A DNA stretch of 64,000 nt from Mycobacterium sp. 1164966.3 (GTDB taxonomy: Bacteria; Actinomycetota; Actinomycetes; Mycobacteriales; Mycobacteriaceae): the NCBI RefSeq assembly GCF_001665395.1, contig NZ_LZSG01000035.1:62001-126000 (forward strand), written 5' to 3'. The position numbers were made by a program, and so were the translations under genes. Below the pieces are notes generated by a model. The model saw only the letters and a list, made by a program, of their open reading frames with translations, was not told where the DNA came from and searched no databases. Positions 1 to 9,347 of this stretch are shown in pieces; the first letter of the stretch is position 1; each line of letters begins with the position of its first letter.

Positions 1-944
1 TGGTGCCGTGCCTGCCGTCCAACTCCGAGGAGCTCGCTGCTTGGCTGTCCGGGCTGCGCGGCGGACGGGTGGTTCTTAGAGTGCCGCGCCGTGGCGACAA
101 GCGTGCATTGGCCGAAACCGTGCAGCGCAACGCGAAAGACGCTCTGCAGCAACACAAGCTGAAGCGGGCCGGCGACTTCAACGCGAGATCCGCTGCGTTG
201 CAGAACATTCAGGAAGCGCTGGGGTTGGCTGACGCGCCGCTGCGGATTGAGTGTGTCGACGTCAGCCACGTTCAGGGCACCGACGTGGTGGGCTCACTGG
301 TGGTTTTCGAAGACGGGCTGCCGCGCAAATCGGACTACCGCCACTTCGGCATCCGGGACGCCGCGGGGCAGGGGCGCTCCGACGACGTCGCGTCCATCGC
401 CGAGGTGACCCGACGCCGGTTCTGGCGCCACCTGCAGGACCAGAGCGATCCGAATCTGCTTTCCCCGGAAGGCAAATCACGCCGCTTCGCCTATCCGCCC
501 AACCTGTTCGTCGTCGACGGCGGAGCCCCTCAAGTCAATGCGGCGAGTGCGGTGCTCGACGAGCTCGGCATCACCGATGTCGCGGTTATAGGTTTGGCGA
601 AGCGACTCGAAGAGGTGTGGGTGCCGTCGGAACCGGATCCGATCATCATGCCGCGCAACAGCGAGGGGCTGTATCTGTTGCAGCGGATCCGCGACGAGGC
701 ACACCGATTCGCGATCAACTACCATCGCAGCAAGCGTTCCAAGCGAATGACGGCATCGGTGCTGGACTCGGTGCCCGGATTGGGAGAGCATCGTCGCAAA
801 GCGCTGGTCACCCACTTCGGATCCATAGCCCGCCTCAAGGAGGCCACCGTCGACCAGATCACCGCCGTTCCGGGTATCGGCGTGGCCACTGCCACCGCCG
901 TGCTCGAGGCGCTGCGGCCCGAACCTTCCGGAGCGCCGGAATGA
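1..944 (+). CDS. uvrC: UvrABC excinuclease subunit C, C-terminal half (5' end outside window)
   Basis: The reading frame is open from the window edge to a TGA at 942-944, so only about 313 C-terminal residues of a protein usually near 640 residues are present. The DVSHVQG motif (about residue 83 of the visible part) marks the RNase H-like nuclease domain that makes the 5' incision in nucleotide excision repair. A tandem helix-hairpin-helix ([12 protein letters not shown] and VPGIGVATA, about residues 258-305) forms the DNA-binding tail. The catalytic GIY-YIG half for the 3' incision lies upstream of the window. The stop overlaps the rapZ start by 4 nt (ATGA), as in the Rv1420–Rv1421 pair. Identification is secure. 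Confidence 0.96.
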   Translation, partial: VPCLPSNSEELAAWLSGLRGGRVVLRVPRRGDKRALAETVQRNAKDALQQHKLKRAGDFNARSAALQNIQEALGLADAPLRIECVDVSHVQGTDVVGSLVVFEDGLPRKSDYRHFGIRDAAGQGRSDDVASIAEVTRRRFWRHLQDQSDPNLLSPEGKSRRFAYPPNLFVVDGGAPQVNAASAVLDELGITDVAVIGLAKRLEEVWVPSEPDPIIMPRNSEGLYLLQRIRDEAHRFAINYHRSKRSKRMTASVLDSVPGLGEHRRKALVTHFGSIARLKEATVDQITAVPGIGVATATAVLEALRPEPSGAPE

Positions 945-1825
945 CTGTGGAGGACTCGCCGGCTGATATCGACGTAGTGCTGGTGACCGGGTTGTCCGGG
1001 GCCGGGCGCGGCACCGCGGCCAAAGTGCTCGAGGACCTCGGGTGGTATGTGGCCGACAACCTACCGCCCCAGCTGATCACCCGGATGGTCGATTTCGGGC
1101 TGGCGGCCGGATCGCGGATCACCCAGCTGGCGGTGGTCATGGATGTGCGGTCGCGCGGATTCACCGGCGACCTGGATTCGGTACGCACCGAACTGGCTAC
1201 CCGCCACATCACCCCCCGCGTCGTGTTCCTGGAGGCATCAGACGACATGCTGGTCCGCCGCTACGAACAGAATCGCCGCAGTCATCCGTTGCAGGGCCAG
1301 CAGACCCTGGCCGAGGGAATTGCCGCCGAACGCAGGATGCTGGCCCAGGTCCGCGCCACCGCAGACCTGATCATCGACACGTCGACACTGTCGGTGCGCG
1401 GTTTACGGGAGAGCATCGAGCGCGCCTTCGGCGGCGACGCCGGAGCGACCACCAGCGTCACCGTCGAGTCTTTCGGCTTCAAGTACGGCCTGCCGATGGA
1501 CGCCGACATGGTGATGGATGTACGGTTTCTGCCGAATCCGCACTGGGTCGACGAGTTGCGGCCGCTCACCGGCCAACATCCCGCGGTGCGCGAATACGTG
1601 TTAGGCCAACCCGGCGCGGGCGACTTTCTCGACGCCTACCATCAATTGCTGTCGTTGGTGGTCGAGGGCTACCGCCGAGAGGGGAAGCGCTACATGACGG
1701 TCGCCATCGGCTGCACCGGCGGGAAGCACCGCAGCGTCGCGATCGCCGAGGCATTGATGGGACTGCTGCGGTCCGATCCGCAACTGTCGGTGCGGGTACT
1801 GCACCGGGATCTGGGTCGCGAATGA
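941..1825 (+). CDS. rapZ: RapZ/YvcJ-family nucleotide-binding protein
   Basis: A 294-residue protein with an N-terminal P-loop domain and the C-terminal RapZ domain ([14 protein letters not shown] near residue 179, [14 protein letters not shown] near 252-265). Family members bind nucleotides. In E. coli RapZ controls small-RNA decay in amino-sugar metabolism; the actinobacterial role is not settled. The P-loop reads GLSGAGRGT, so Arg23 stands where the Walker A lysine is expected. From memory the M. tuberculosis homologue Rv1421 has the same substitution. The ATG at 941 overlaps the uvrC stop and the gene's own stop overlaps the yvcK start, so uvrC-rapZ-yvcK is translationally coupled. Confidence 0.94.
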   Translation: MTVEDSPADIDVVLVTGLSGAGRGTAAKVLEDLGWYVADNLPPQLITRMVDFGLAAGSRITQLAVVMDVRSRGFTGDLDSVRTELATRHITPRVVFLEASDDMLVRRYEQNRRSHPLQGQQTLAEGIAAERRMLAQVRATADLIIDTSTLSVRGLRESIERAFGGDAGATTSVTVESFGFKYGLPMDADMVMDVRFLPNPHWVDELRPLTGQHPAVREYVLGQPGAGDFLDAYHQLLSLVVEGYRREGKRYMTVAIGCTGGKHRSVAIAEALMGLLRSDPQLSVRVLHRDLGRE

Positions 1826-2892
1826 CCTCACCCGTCAGCCCCGCGAACCAAAGCATCGTTGCCCTCGGTGGGGGACACGGCCTGTACGCAACATTGTCGG
1901 CCGCCCGCCGGCTGACGCCCTACGTCACCGCCGTCGTGACGGTCGCGGACGACGGGGGCTCCTCGGGTCGGCTGCGCAGCGAACTAGAGGTGGTGCCACC
2001 CGGAGATCTGCGAATGGCGTTGGCGGCGTTGGCATCCGACAGTCCGTACGGACGACTGTGGGCCACCATCCTGCAACACCGGTTCGGCGGTAGCGGTGCC
2101 CTGGCCGGACATCCGATCGGCAACCTGCTCCTGGCCGGGCTCAACGAGATGCTTGCCGACCCGGTCGCCGCCCTCGACGAGCTCGGCCGCATCCTCGGCG
2201 TCAAGGGCAGGGTGCTGCCGATGTGCCCGATCGCGCTGCAGATCGAAGCCGACGTGTCGGGCCTGGAGGCCGATCCGCGAATGTTCCGGGTGATCCGTGG
2301 CCAGGTGGCGATCGCCACCACTCCGGGGAAGGTCCGGCGGGTCCGGTTGCTACCCGCCGACCCGCCGGCGACCCGGCAGGCCATCGACGCCATCATGGCC
2401 GCCGACTTAGTGGTGCTGGGCCCCGGCTCGTGGTTCACCAGCGTGATCCCGCACGTGCTGGTGCCCGGTTTGGCCGCGGCCCTGCGCGCCACCACGGCAC
2501 GACGGGCGCTGGTGCTCAACCTGGTGGCCGAACCGGGGGAGACGGCCGGCTTCTCGGTGGAGCGGCACCTGCACGTGCTGGCCCAGCATGCACCGCCCGG
2601 GTTCACCGTGCACGACATCATCATCGACGCCGAACGAGTACCAAGTGAGCGAGAACGGGATCAGCTGCGCCGCACCGCAACACTGCTGCAAGCCGAGGTC
2701 CACTTCGTAGACGTGGCCAGACCTGGTACACCTTTACATGACCCGGGCAAGCTGGCGGCGGCTTTGGATGGCGTACGCGTGGGCGATGGCCCGGCGGCGC
2801 CTGCGGTGACGGCCACCGAAGAGATCGCGATCGACGGTGAACGTTCACAGAGTGGCGTGCATGGGTCGGGTCGACAACGGACCAAGGGGTGA
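1822..2892 (+). CDS. yvcK: YvcK/CuvA family gluconeogenesis and cell-shape factor
   Basis: A 356-residue protein of the CofD/UPF0052 fold. The glycine-rich VALGGGHGLYATL segment near residue 13 and VTVADDGGSSGRLR near residue 40 form the nucleotide-sugar binding site known in this family. In M. tuberculosis and Bacillus the protein is needed for growth on gluconeogenic carbon sources and for cell-wall morphology, binds UDP-sugars, and is a target of the PknB-type kinases. The ATG at 1822 overlaps the rapZ stop by 4 nt. A tail rich in G, R and S (about the last 30 residues) is less conserved in appearance and probably flexible. Confidence 0.93.
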   Translation: MTSPVSPANQSIVALGGGHGLYATLSAARRLTPYVTAVVTVADDGGSSGRLRSELEVVPPGDLRMALAALASDSPYGRLWATILQHRFGGSGALAGHPIGNLLLAGLNEMLADPVAALDELGRILGVKGRVLPMCPIALQIEADVSGLEADPRMFRVIRGQVAIATTPGKVRRVRLLPADPPATRQAIDAIMAADLVVLGPGSWFTSVIPHVLVPGLAAALRATTARRALVLNLVAEPGETAGFSVERHLHVLAQHAPPGFTVHDIIIDAERVPSERERDQLRRTATLLQAEVHFVDVARPGTPLHDPGKLAAALDGVRVGDGPAAPAVTATEEIAIDGERSQSGVHGSGRQRTKG

Positions 2893-2898
2893 CGACGC

Positions 2899-3882
2899 GT
2901 GGCGATGACGACCGAAGTCAAGGAAGAGCTCAGCCGGCTGATAGTGAAATCTGTCAGTGCACGGCGGGCAGAGGTCACGTCGCTGCTGAGGTTCGCCGGC
3001 GGATTGCACATCGTGGGCGGTCGGGTGGTCGTGGAGGCCGAGGTCGACCTGGGCGGGATCGCGCGCCGGCTGCGTAAGGACATCTTCGACTTGTACGGGT
3101 ACAACGCCGTCGTGCATGTGTTGTCGGCCAGCGGGATTCGCAAGAGCACCCGTTACGTGCTGCGGGTCGCCAACGACGGCGAGGCGCTGGCCCGTCAGAC
3201 CGGGCTGCTCGATCTGCGTGGGCGCCCGGTGCGCGGCCTGCCCGCCCAGGTTGTCGGCGGCAGCGTCGGCGACGCCGAGGCGGCATGGCGGGGAGCCTTT
3301 CTGGCGCACGGCTCGCTGACCGAGCCGGGACGTTCGTCGGCGCTGGAGGTCAGCTGTCCCGGTCCCGAGGCCGCGCTTGCTCTGGTGGGCGCGGCGCGCC
3401 GGCTGGGAGTCAGCGCCAAGGCCCGCGAGGTGCGTGGCGCCGACCGGGTGGTGATACGCGACGGCGAAGCAATCGGCACATTGCTGACCCGGATGGGTGC
3501 CCAGGACACCCGGGTGATCTGGGAAGAGCGCCGGTTGCGTCGCGAGGTGCGTGCGACGGCTAATCGGCTCGCCAATTTCGACGACGCCAATCTGCGCCGC
3601 TCGGCCCGGGCTGCGGTGGCGGCGGCCGCCAGAGTGGAGCGGGCGCTGGAGATCCTCGGCGACACCGTGCCTGATCACCTGGCCTCGGCCGGCAAACTGC
3701 GCGTGGAGCACCGGCAGGCGTCCCTGGAGGAGCTGGGCCGGCTCGCCGACCCGCCGATGACGAAAGACGCTGTCGCAGGCCGTATTCGACGGCTGCTGTC
3801 GATGGCCGATCGCAAGGCGAAGGTCGACGGCATCCCCGACACCGAGTCGGCGGTGACGCCCGACCTGCTCGAGGACGCCTAA
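2899..3882 (+). CDS. whiA: WhiA sporulation/cell-division transcription regulator
   Basis: A 327-residue protein with the WhiA layout: an N-terminal LAGLIDADG-like fold lacking nuclease activity (about residues 20-200) and a C-terminal DNA-binding helix-turn-helix region (about 240-315, containing [27 protein letters not shown] helices). In Streptomyces WhiA works with WhiB to switch on division genes; mycobacteria keep it beside yvcK and rapZ. I chose the GTG at 2899, 6 nt after the yvcK stop; an ATG two codons later (2905) would also fit. The gene ends the operon, just upstream of a strong hairpin. Confidence 0.95.
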   Translation: MAMTTEVKEELSRLIVKSVSARRAEVTSLLRFAGGLHIVGGRVVVEAEVDLGGIARRLRKDIFDLYGYNAVVHVLSASGIRKSTRYVLRVANDGEALARQTGLLDLRGRPVRGLPAQVVGGSVGDAEAAWRGAFLAHGSLTEPGRSSALEVSCPGPEAALALVGAARRLGVSAKAREVRGADRVVIRDGEAIGTLLTRMGAQDTRVIWEERRLRREVRATANRLANFDDANLRRSARAAVAAAARVERALEILGDTVPDHLASAGKLRVEHRQASLEELGRLADPPMTKDAVAGRIRRLLSMADRKAKVDGIPDTESAVTPDLLEDA

Positions 3883-3895
3883 CGGCTTGACTCGC

Positions 3896-3924
3896 CGAAC
3901 GTGTGTCCATAACCCACACGTTCG
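3896..3924 (+). terminator. Inverted repeat downstream of whiA
   Basis: Perfect 10-nt arms CGAACGTGTG (3896-3905) and CACACGTTCG (3915-3924) separated by 9 nt, starting 13 nt after the whiA stop. There is no long T tract, which is normal for mycobacteria. A second weaker pairing, CTCACA with TGTGAG, follows at about 3930-3953. The most likely role is transcription termination or 3' end protection of the uvrC–whiA operon, ahead of the gene that starts at 4004. Confidence 0.55.
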
Positions 3925-4003
3925 ATGAGCTCACACGGCCGCCCGCTGTGAGATTGTCGGCGATAGCTGGGCGCGGCGGGCAGGCGAGGGCTACGGTCAT
4001 CGC

Positions 4004-5398
4004 ATGAAGCGGCTTTCGAGTGTCGATGCGGCGTTTTGGTCAGCGGAAACTGCGGGCTGGCATATGCATGTGGGTGCGCTGGCGATCTGCGATATCCAGC
4101 ACGCTCCTGACTACAGCTTTCAGCGGCTCCGCGAAATGCTCATCGAGCGGTTGCCGGAGCTGCCGCAGTTACGGTGGCGGGTGACCGGCGCCCCCCTCGG
4201 ATTGGACCGGCCGTGGTTCGTGGAGGACCAGGACCTCGACATCGACTTCCATCTGCGCCGCATCGGGGTGCCGGCTCCAGGCGGCCGCCGCGAGGTCGAG
4301 GAGTTGGTGGGCCGGCTGATGTCCTACAAGCTGGACCGCTCCCGACCGCTGTGGGAACTGTGGGTCATCGAAGGTGTCGAGGGCGGCCGAATCGCGACCC
4401 TCACCAAAATGCATCACGCCATCGTGGACGGCGTTTCCGGCGCCGGACTGGGCGAAATCCTGTTGGACGTCACACCGGAACCCCGCCCGCCGCAAAAGGA
4501 AACGGTGGGATCACTGGTCGGGTTCCAGCTGCCGGGCCTCGAACGCCGGGCGGTAGGGGCACTCATCAACGTGGCGGTCAAGACGCCGTTCCGCATCACC
4601 CGGCTACTCGAGCAGACCGTGCGTCAGCAGATTGCCGCGCTGGGCGTCAGCAGCAGGCCGCCGCGCTATTTCGAGGCGCCGAAGACCCGGTTCAACGCAG
4701 CGGTATCGCCGCACCGGCGGATCAGCGGTACCCGCGTCGAGCTGGTCCGGGCCAAGGCTGTCAAGGACGCGTTCGGTGTGAAGCTCAACGACGTGGTGCT
4801 CGCGATGGTGGCCGGTGCCGCGCGCGAGTACTTGCAGAAGCGTAACGAGCTGCCGCCCAAGCCGCTGATCGCGCAGATCCCGGTGTCGACCCGCACCGAT
4901 GCGACCGCCAGCGACGTCGGCAACCAGATCAGCTCGATGACCGCATCACTGGCCACCGACGTCGAGGATGCGGGGAAGCGGCTCAAGGCCATCCACGAAA
5001 GTACCCGTAGCGCAAAGGAAATGGCCAAGGCGCTGTCGGCGCATCAGATCATGGGGCTCACCGAGACCACGCCGCCCGGGCTGCTGCAGCTAGCTGCGCG
5101 CGCCTACACGGCCACCGGGTTGTCACACAACCTGGCGCCTATCAACTTGGTGGTCTCCAATGTCCCGGGACCGCCCTTCCCCCTGTACATGGCCGGCGCC
5201 AAGCTGGATTCTTTGGTGCCCCTCGGGCCGCCGGTGATGGACGTCGCGCTGAACATCACCTGCTTCTCCTACCAGGAATACTTGGACTTCGGCTTCGTCA
5301 CCACGCCCGAAGTGGCCAACGACATCGATGAGCTGGCAGACGCCATCGAGCCGGCGCTGGCCGAACTCGAACGCGCCGCCGAAGAGCTTGCGCAATAG
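4004..5398 (+). CDS. Wax ester synthase/diacylglycerol acyltransferase (WS/DGAT family)
   Basis: A 464-residue WS/DGAT (tgs-type) protein. The catalytic HHxxxDG motif is intact as HHAIVDG (His137, His138, Asp142). The family motif [15 protein letters not shown] near residue 385 and the C-terminal WES-type domain are also present. Such enzymes esterify fatty acyl-CoA with diacylglycerol or fatty alcohols, making triacylglycerol or wax esters at the membrane. By position this is the Rv1425 homologue. It is probably transcribed alone: 121 nt with a hairpin precede it and the next gene converges. It shares the family with the protein at 16061-17614 but is clearly a different paralogue. Substrate preference cannot be read from sequence. 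Confidence 0.93.
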   Translation: MKRLSSVDAAFWSAETAGWHMHVGALAICDIQHAPDYSFQRLREMLIERLPELPQLRWRVTGAPLGLDRPWFVEDQDLDIDFHLRRIGVPAPGGRREVEELVGRLMSYKLDRSRPLWELWVIEGVEGGRIATLTKMHHAIVDGVSGAGLGEILLDVTPEPRPPQKETVGSLVGFQLPGLERRAVGALINVAVKTPFRITRLLEQTVRQQIAALGVSSRPPRYFEAPKTRFNAAVSPHRRISGTRVELVRAKAVKDAFGVKLNDVVLAMVAGAAREYLQKRNELPPKPLIAQIPVSTRTDATASDVGNQISSMTASLATDVEDAGKRLKAIHESTRSAKEMAKALSAHQIMGLTETTPPGLLQLAARAYTATGLSHNLAPINLVVSNVPGPPFPLYMAGAKLDSLVPLGPPVMDVALNITCFSYQEYLDFGFVTTPEVANDIDELADAIEPALAELERAAEELAQ

Positions 5399-5413
5399 TC
5401 ACCGGCGTCGACG

Positions 5414-5472
5414 CCGAGATCGACGCTGGCGCGACATCGACTCGAACTTTTCCCCGCTACCGTCGATCTCGG
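5414..5472. terminator. Long inverted repeat between convergent genes
   Basis: Perfect 12-nt arms CCGAGATCGACG (5414-5425) and CGTCGATCTCGG (5461-5472) flank a 35-nt spacer containing the segment TCGAACTTTTCCCC. It lies in the 104-nt gap between the plus-strand acyltransferase gene ending at 5398 and lipO ending at 5503 on the minus strand. The placement suggests a bidirectional terminator. The arm sequence resembles a motif I remember from other mycobacterial intergenic regions. Confidence 0.5.
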
Positions 5473-5502
5473 TGCAACGCACGGAGACCACGGAAACCTC
5501 TG

Positions 5503-6789
5503 TCAGACACGCCCAATCGACGGAGGTGGATTCGTCACGTACACCCAGGACAAAAACCGGGCGACGGCATCGGCGGCCTGGTGTGCCCGCGGGGAACCGA
5601 AGATGTCGAACGCGTGCTGGGCGTAGGGCAGCTCGGCGTAGGCGACGGGGGACTTGGACACCTCACGCAGCTCTTGCACGAATTCCCGCGCCTCGGCGAC
5701 GGGGATAAGCGAGTCGTCGGTTCCGTGCAGTACGAAGAACGGCGGCGCATCCGCGTGTACGTACCGGAGTGGCGAGGCGTCGAGGTAGATGTCGCGGTGG
5801 GTGCTGAATTTCTGCTTGACCACTAGCTTTTCGAGTACGTCGACGAATTGCGCACGGCCGGGCGCCTCGGTGGTGTACCACTCGTAGCGACCGTAGAACG
5901 GGACGGCTGCCACCACCGACGTGTCGGCCTCCTCGAAGCCCGGCTGGAACTTCGGGTCGTTGGGGGTCAGTGCCGCCAAGGCAGACAGGTGCCCGCCGGC
6001 CGAACCACCGCTGATCGCAACGAATTCCGGGTCCCCGCCGTAGGCGGCGATGTTCTCCTTGACCCATGCCAGCGCGCGTTTGACGTCGACGATGTGGTCG
6101 GGCCAGGTGTGCAGCGGCGCGACCCGGTAGTTCATCGACACACACACCCAACCGCGCGAAACAAGGTGGCTCATCAGTGGATACGCCTGGGGACGACGCC
6201 AACCGATCATCCATGCCCCACCGGGTACCTGCAGCAGCACCGGGGCCTTGCCGTCACGCGGCAGGTCGCGGCGACGCCAGATGTCGGCCAGATTGGCATG
6301 ACCGTGCGGACCGTAGGACACGACGTTCTGCTTGTCGACGAAGCGCCGCCGGGCCACCGTGGTGCGCATCGGCAGATTACGCCGGCCGCTGCGGGTTGGC
6401 TCTGCCGGCAGCGCCTTGAGTTCCTGTTCGTAGTCGGCGCCGAGTTGATCGGTCAGCCCCGCTTCCAGTACCGGGCCGGCAGTGGTGGCGCCGCGATAGC
6501 GGATCACCCCGAGGATGCCCCAGGATGCGACGGTAAGGGCAAGCGCTGCTTTGCCTTTCGGGCCGGCGAAATCGCCTCGACGCCCCCGGCGAACCGCGTC
6601 CAGCGCGGACGCGGCGCCGTAGATGCCGGGCACCTCCGAAGCCGGCCAACCGAACCAGAACACCAGCACCGAGGCGTATGGGTTACGGCTGAGCGGACGT
6701 AAACCGTTGGCGGCGTTGATCAACTCGAGGGCGGCGCGGGTCAAAGGCCTTGGCTTCCGCAGCGTCCGGAGCAACCGTGTGCCCCTCAC
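5503..6789 (-). CDS. lipO: Alpha/beta-hydrolase esterase/lipase LipO
   Basis: A 428-residue esterase of the hormone-sensitive lipase/carboxylesterase group. The oxyanion-hole segment is VPGGAWMIGW, with PGG replacing the usual HGG. The nucleophile elbow is SGGSAGG, and the acid and base are in HGTDDSLIPV and YAQHAFDI near the C-terminus. The N-terminal 90 residues carry hydrophobic stretches (VLVFWFGW; ALALTVASWGILGVI) that may anchor it to the membrane. The start is GTG at 6789, overlapping the fadD12 stop, so the two are coupled. By position it is Rv1426c. The natural ester substrate is unknown; the fadD12 and acyltransferase neighbours suggest lipid remodelling. Confidence 0.9.
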   Translation of the reverse strand: MRGTRLLRTLRKPRPLTRAALELINAANGLRPLSRNPYASVLVFWFGWPASEVPGIYGAASALDAVRRGRRGDFAGPKGKAALALTVASWGILGVIRYRGATTAGPVLEAGLTDQLGADYEQELKALPAEPTRSGRRNLPMRTTVARRRFVDKQNVVSYGPHGHANLADIWRRRDLPRDGKAPVLLQVPGGAWMIGWRRPQAYPLMSHLVSRGWVCVSMNYRVAPLHTWPDHIVDVKRALAWVKENIAAYGGDPEFVAISGGSAGGHLSALAALTPNDPKFQPGFEEADTSVVAAVPFYGRYEWYTTEAPGRAQFVDVLEKLVVKQKFSTHRDIYLDASPLRYVHADAPPFFVLHGTDDSLIPVAEAREFVQELREVSKSPVAYAELPYAQHAFDIFGSPRAHQAADAVARFLSWVYVTNPPPSIGRV

Positions 6790-8408
6790 GAGTCGCTCGC
6801 CAGGGATTTGAGTTCGTTGCGCTGGATCTTGCCGGTGCTGCCGCGGGGAAGCTCGTCGAGGATGGCTATCTCGCGGGGCACCTTGTAGTTCGCCAGGTTC
6901 TCGCGAACGTGTTGTTTGAGGGTCTCGACGTCAGCCGAGCCACCGGGTTCGAGCACCACGAACGCCGCCAGCCGCTGCCCGTACTGCTCGTCGTCGACGC
7001 CGATCACCGCGGCCTCGGCCACCTCGGGGTGGGCCGCCAGTGTCTTCTCGACCTCGATCGGGTAGACGTTCTCGCCGCCGGAGACGATCATCTCGTCGTC
7101 GCGGCCGACGACGAATAGCCGCCCGTTCTCGTCGAGGTAGCCGACGTCGCCGGAGGACATGAAACCGGCGTGGAAATCTTTTGTGGCACCCGAGGTGTAG
7201 CCGTCGAACTGGGTGTCGTTGCGCACGTAGATGGTGCCCACCTCGCCAACGGGCAGTTCGTTGAATTCCGGGTCCAGAATCCGGATTTCGGTTCCGCCGG
7301 CCGGCCGTCCGGCGGTGTCCGGGGCGGCGCGCAAATCCTCCGGCGTGGCGGTCGCGATCATGCCGGCCTCGGTCGCGTTGTAGTTGTTGTAGATCACGTC
7401 GCCGAACTGGTCCATGAACGAGATGACGACGTCGGGCCGCATCCGCGAACCGGACGCCGCGGCGAACCGCAGCGAGCGGCCGCTGTAGCGATTGCGGACA
7501 TCGTCGGGCAGATCCATGATGCGGTCGAACATCACCGGCACCACCGCCAGGCCCGTCGCCTGGTGTCGATCGATGAGGTCCAAGGTGGCCTCCGGGTCGA
7601 ATTTGCGTCGGGTGACCACCGTGCACGCCATCGATGCCGCGAAGATCAGTTGCGAAAACCCCCATGCGTGGAACATCGGCGCGACGATCACCACGGTCTC
7701 CTCGGCACGCCACGGCGTGCGGTCCAAGATGGCCTTGAGCGTGCCGATTCCGGCGCCGCCGCCAGATTGCTTGGCGCCCTTTGGAGTTCCGGTGGTTCCG
7801 GAGGTGAGCAGGATGATTTTGCCCTTGTTGCCGGTGCGCTCGGGCTGTTGCCCGAGGTGCTCGGAGATCAGCCTCTCGACCGTCAGCTCGTGCGGGCCGT
7901 CGGTCCATGCCACGATGCGGGTGGCATCCGGTCGGTCGGCCAGCGCGCGGTCCACCGTCGCGGTGAACTCCTCGTCGTAGATGACGGCGTCGACACCTTC
8001 GCGGTTGACCACGTCGGCCATCGCGGGACCGGCGAACGAGGTGTTGAGCAACAAGACGTCGGAGCCGATCCGGTTCGCCGCCACCAGCGCCTCGACGAAA
8101 CCGCGGTGATTGCGGCACATGATCCCGATAACGCCGGGCTGCCCGGAGGGCATCTTCTGCAATGCTGCCGCCAATGCGTTGATCCGCTCGTCGAGTTGCC
8201 GCCAGGTCAGCGTGCCCAGTTCGTCGACCAGGCCGGGGCGGTCCGGGCAGCGCTGTGCGGCGCCGGCGAAGCCCACCGTCATGGCCATGCCTTCGCGACG
8301 CATGGCGGCGGCCATCTTCAGGTAGCGGTCGGGGCGCATCGGCGCGATCATCCGGGCGCGCCGCAGGGTGCTGATTATGCCGACGGCTTGTTCGATACGA
8401 GATGCCAT
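6786..8408 (-). CDS. fadD12: Fatty-acid--CoA/AMP ligase FadD12
   Basis: A 540-residue adenylate-forming enzyme. The ATP-binding loop LLTSGTTGTPKG (about residues 203-214), the VYPIEVE region with SGGEN before it, and the C-terminal PRGSTGKIQRNELK segment containing the catalytic lysine are all present. It activates a carboxylic acid, presumably a fatty acid, to an acyl-AMP and then acyl-CoA. It lies second in a three-gene minus-strand operon: acyltransferase (8412-9215), fadD12, lipO. The acyltransferase stop is only 3 nt upstream of the ATG at 8408. It is the positional homologue of Rv1427c; chain-length specificity is unknown. Confidence 0.92.
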   Translation of the reverse strand: MASRIEQAVGIISTLRRARMIAPMRPDRYLKMAAAMRREGMAMTVGFAGAAQRCPDRPGLVDELGTLTWRQLDERINALAAALQKMPSGQPGVIGIMCRNHRGFVEALVAANRIGSDVLLLNTSFAGPAMADVVNREGVDAVIYDEEFTATVDRALADRPDATRIVAWTDGPHELTVERLISEHLGQQPERTGNKGKIILLTSGTTGTPKGAKQSGGGAGIGTLKAILDRTPWRAEETVVIVAPMFHAWGFSQLIFAASMACTVVTRRKFDPEATLDLIDRHQATGLAVVPVMFDRIMDLPDDVRNRYSGRSLRFAAASGSRMRPDVVISFMDQFGDVIYNNYNATEAGMIATATPEDLRAAPDTAGRPAGGTEIRILDPEFNELPVGEVGTIYVRNDTQFDGYTSGATKDFHAGFMSSGDVGYLDENGRLFVVGRDDEMIVSGGENVYPIEVEKTLAAHPEVAEAAVIGVDDEQYGQRLAAFVVLEPGGSADVETLKQHVRENLANYKVPREIAILDELPRGSTGKIQRNELKSLASDS

Positions 8409-8411
8409 GAC

Positions 8412-9215
8412 TCAGCCCAGAATCGGGAAACGGCGCTTGGCGGCGAGCTGATCCAGGCCTTGCTGCATCACCGCGCGGACGTGCTCGTCGACCTGGTCGA
8501 CATCGGGGTTTTCACCGAATTCCTTGACGATGTCGATGGGTTCCAGCACCTGCGTCACGATCTTGGCGGGCAGCGGAAGATTGGGCGGAATCGGTGAGGT
8601 CAGTCCGAACGGAAAGCCGAAGGACAGCGGCAGAATCTCGCTGCGCAGCAAGCGCTTCAGCCCAAGCGTTCGGGCCAGCCAAGTGCCCCGGGTCAGGTAG
8701 AACTGGGTCTCTTGTCCGCCGATGGACACCATGGGCACGATCGGGACGCCGGCTTCGATGGCGGTACTGACGTAGCCCTTGCGGCCATTGAAGTCGATGA
8801 CGTTCTCCGACATCGTCGGCCGGTACGCGTCGTAGTCGCCGCCGGGGAAGACCACCACCACGCCGCCGGTCCGCAGGGCCTTTGCCGCGTTCTCCCGATT
8901 GGCCCGGATGTAACCGGTGCGCCGGAAGAGGTCACCCGTGACGCCGGTGAACAGAATGTCGTGGCTCAGCGTGTAGACCGGGCGGTCGTAGCCGAACTTC
9001 TCGTAGAAGTCGACGCTGAGGATCGGAATGTCCATCGGGAATTGGCCACCGGAGTGGTTGGCGACCACCAGCGCCCCGCCGGGCGGGAAGTTATCCAGAC
9101 CGTGCACTTCCGAGCGGAAGTACGCCTTCAAGACCGGCCGCAGCACGCTCATCAGCCGCTTGGTCAGGCCCGGGTCCCACTTGCCGTGCTCGTGGTCTTC
9201 GCCGTCAGTGCTCAC
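8412..9215 (-). CDS. PlsC-like lysophospholipid acyltransferase family protein
   Basis: A 267-residue protein matching the Rv1428c position. It carries the acyltransferase-type ANHSGGQFPMD segment near residue 45 and the FPGGDYDAYRP segment, the counterpart of the FPEG acceptor motif. Family members move an acyl chain from acyl-CoA to a lipid hydroxyl at the membrane. The start is the GTG at 9215: the reading frame extends farther upstream, but this GTG sits 4 nt after a perfect AAGGAGGA Shine-Dalgarno and fits the usual length. The ribosome-binding region is a tandem repeat (see 9219-9262). It is the first gene of the operon with fadD12 and lipO. Confidence 0.85.
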   Translation of the reverse strand: MSTDGEDHEHGKWDPGLTKRLMSVLRPVLKAYFRSEVHGLDNFPPGGALVVANHSGGQFPMDIPILSVDFYEKFGYDRPVYTLSHDILFTGVTGDLFRRTGYIRANRENAAKALRTGGVVVVFPGGDYDAYRPTMSENVIDFNGRKGYVSTAIEAGVPIVPMVSIGGQETQFYLTRGTWLARTLGLKRLLRSEILPLSFGFPFGLTSPIPPNLPLPAKIVTQVLEPIDIVKEFGENPDVDQVDEHVRAVMQQGLDQLAAKRRFPILG

Positions 9216-9218
9216 ATT

Positions 9219-9262
9219 CCTCCTTCGAGCCTCCTTCGAGCCTCCTTCGAGCCTCGTTGAAG
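9219..9262 (-). repeat. Tandem 11-bp repeat carrying three Shine-Dalgarno copies
   Basis: Three perfect copies of an 11-bp unit, CTCGAAGGAGG on the minus strand, occupy 9219-9229, 9230-9240 and 9241-9251. A degenerate fourth copy follows at 9252-9262. Each unit contains AAGGAGG, a full anti-16S match, and the copy nearest the gene lies directly before the GTG at 9215. The array therefore repeats the ribosome-binding site of the acyltransferase–fadD12–lipO operon. Copy-number change by replication slippage is plausible. Confidence 0.85.
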
Positions 9263-9347
9263 CTCGGCCCTTGAGTGCCTCGATGGTAGCGATGGTGCTC
9301 ACATCCGTTGTCAAATGGTGCCGGGGGTTCGCCCACGCAGAAGGGAC

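Noticed and set aside
2899..3882. WhiA LAGLIDADG-like domain as an active homing endonuclease related to the sufB footprint
   Set aside because: WhiA is a conserved actinobacterial regulator whose LAGLIDADG-like fold lacks catalytic activity; its location has no link to sufB.
3896..3924. CGAAC…GTTCG after whiA considered as an SOS box
   Set aside because: The half-sites are separated by far more than four bases and lie downstream of a gene; a terminator hairpin explains them better.
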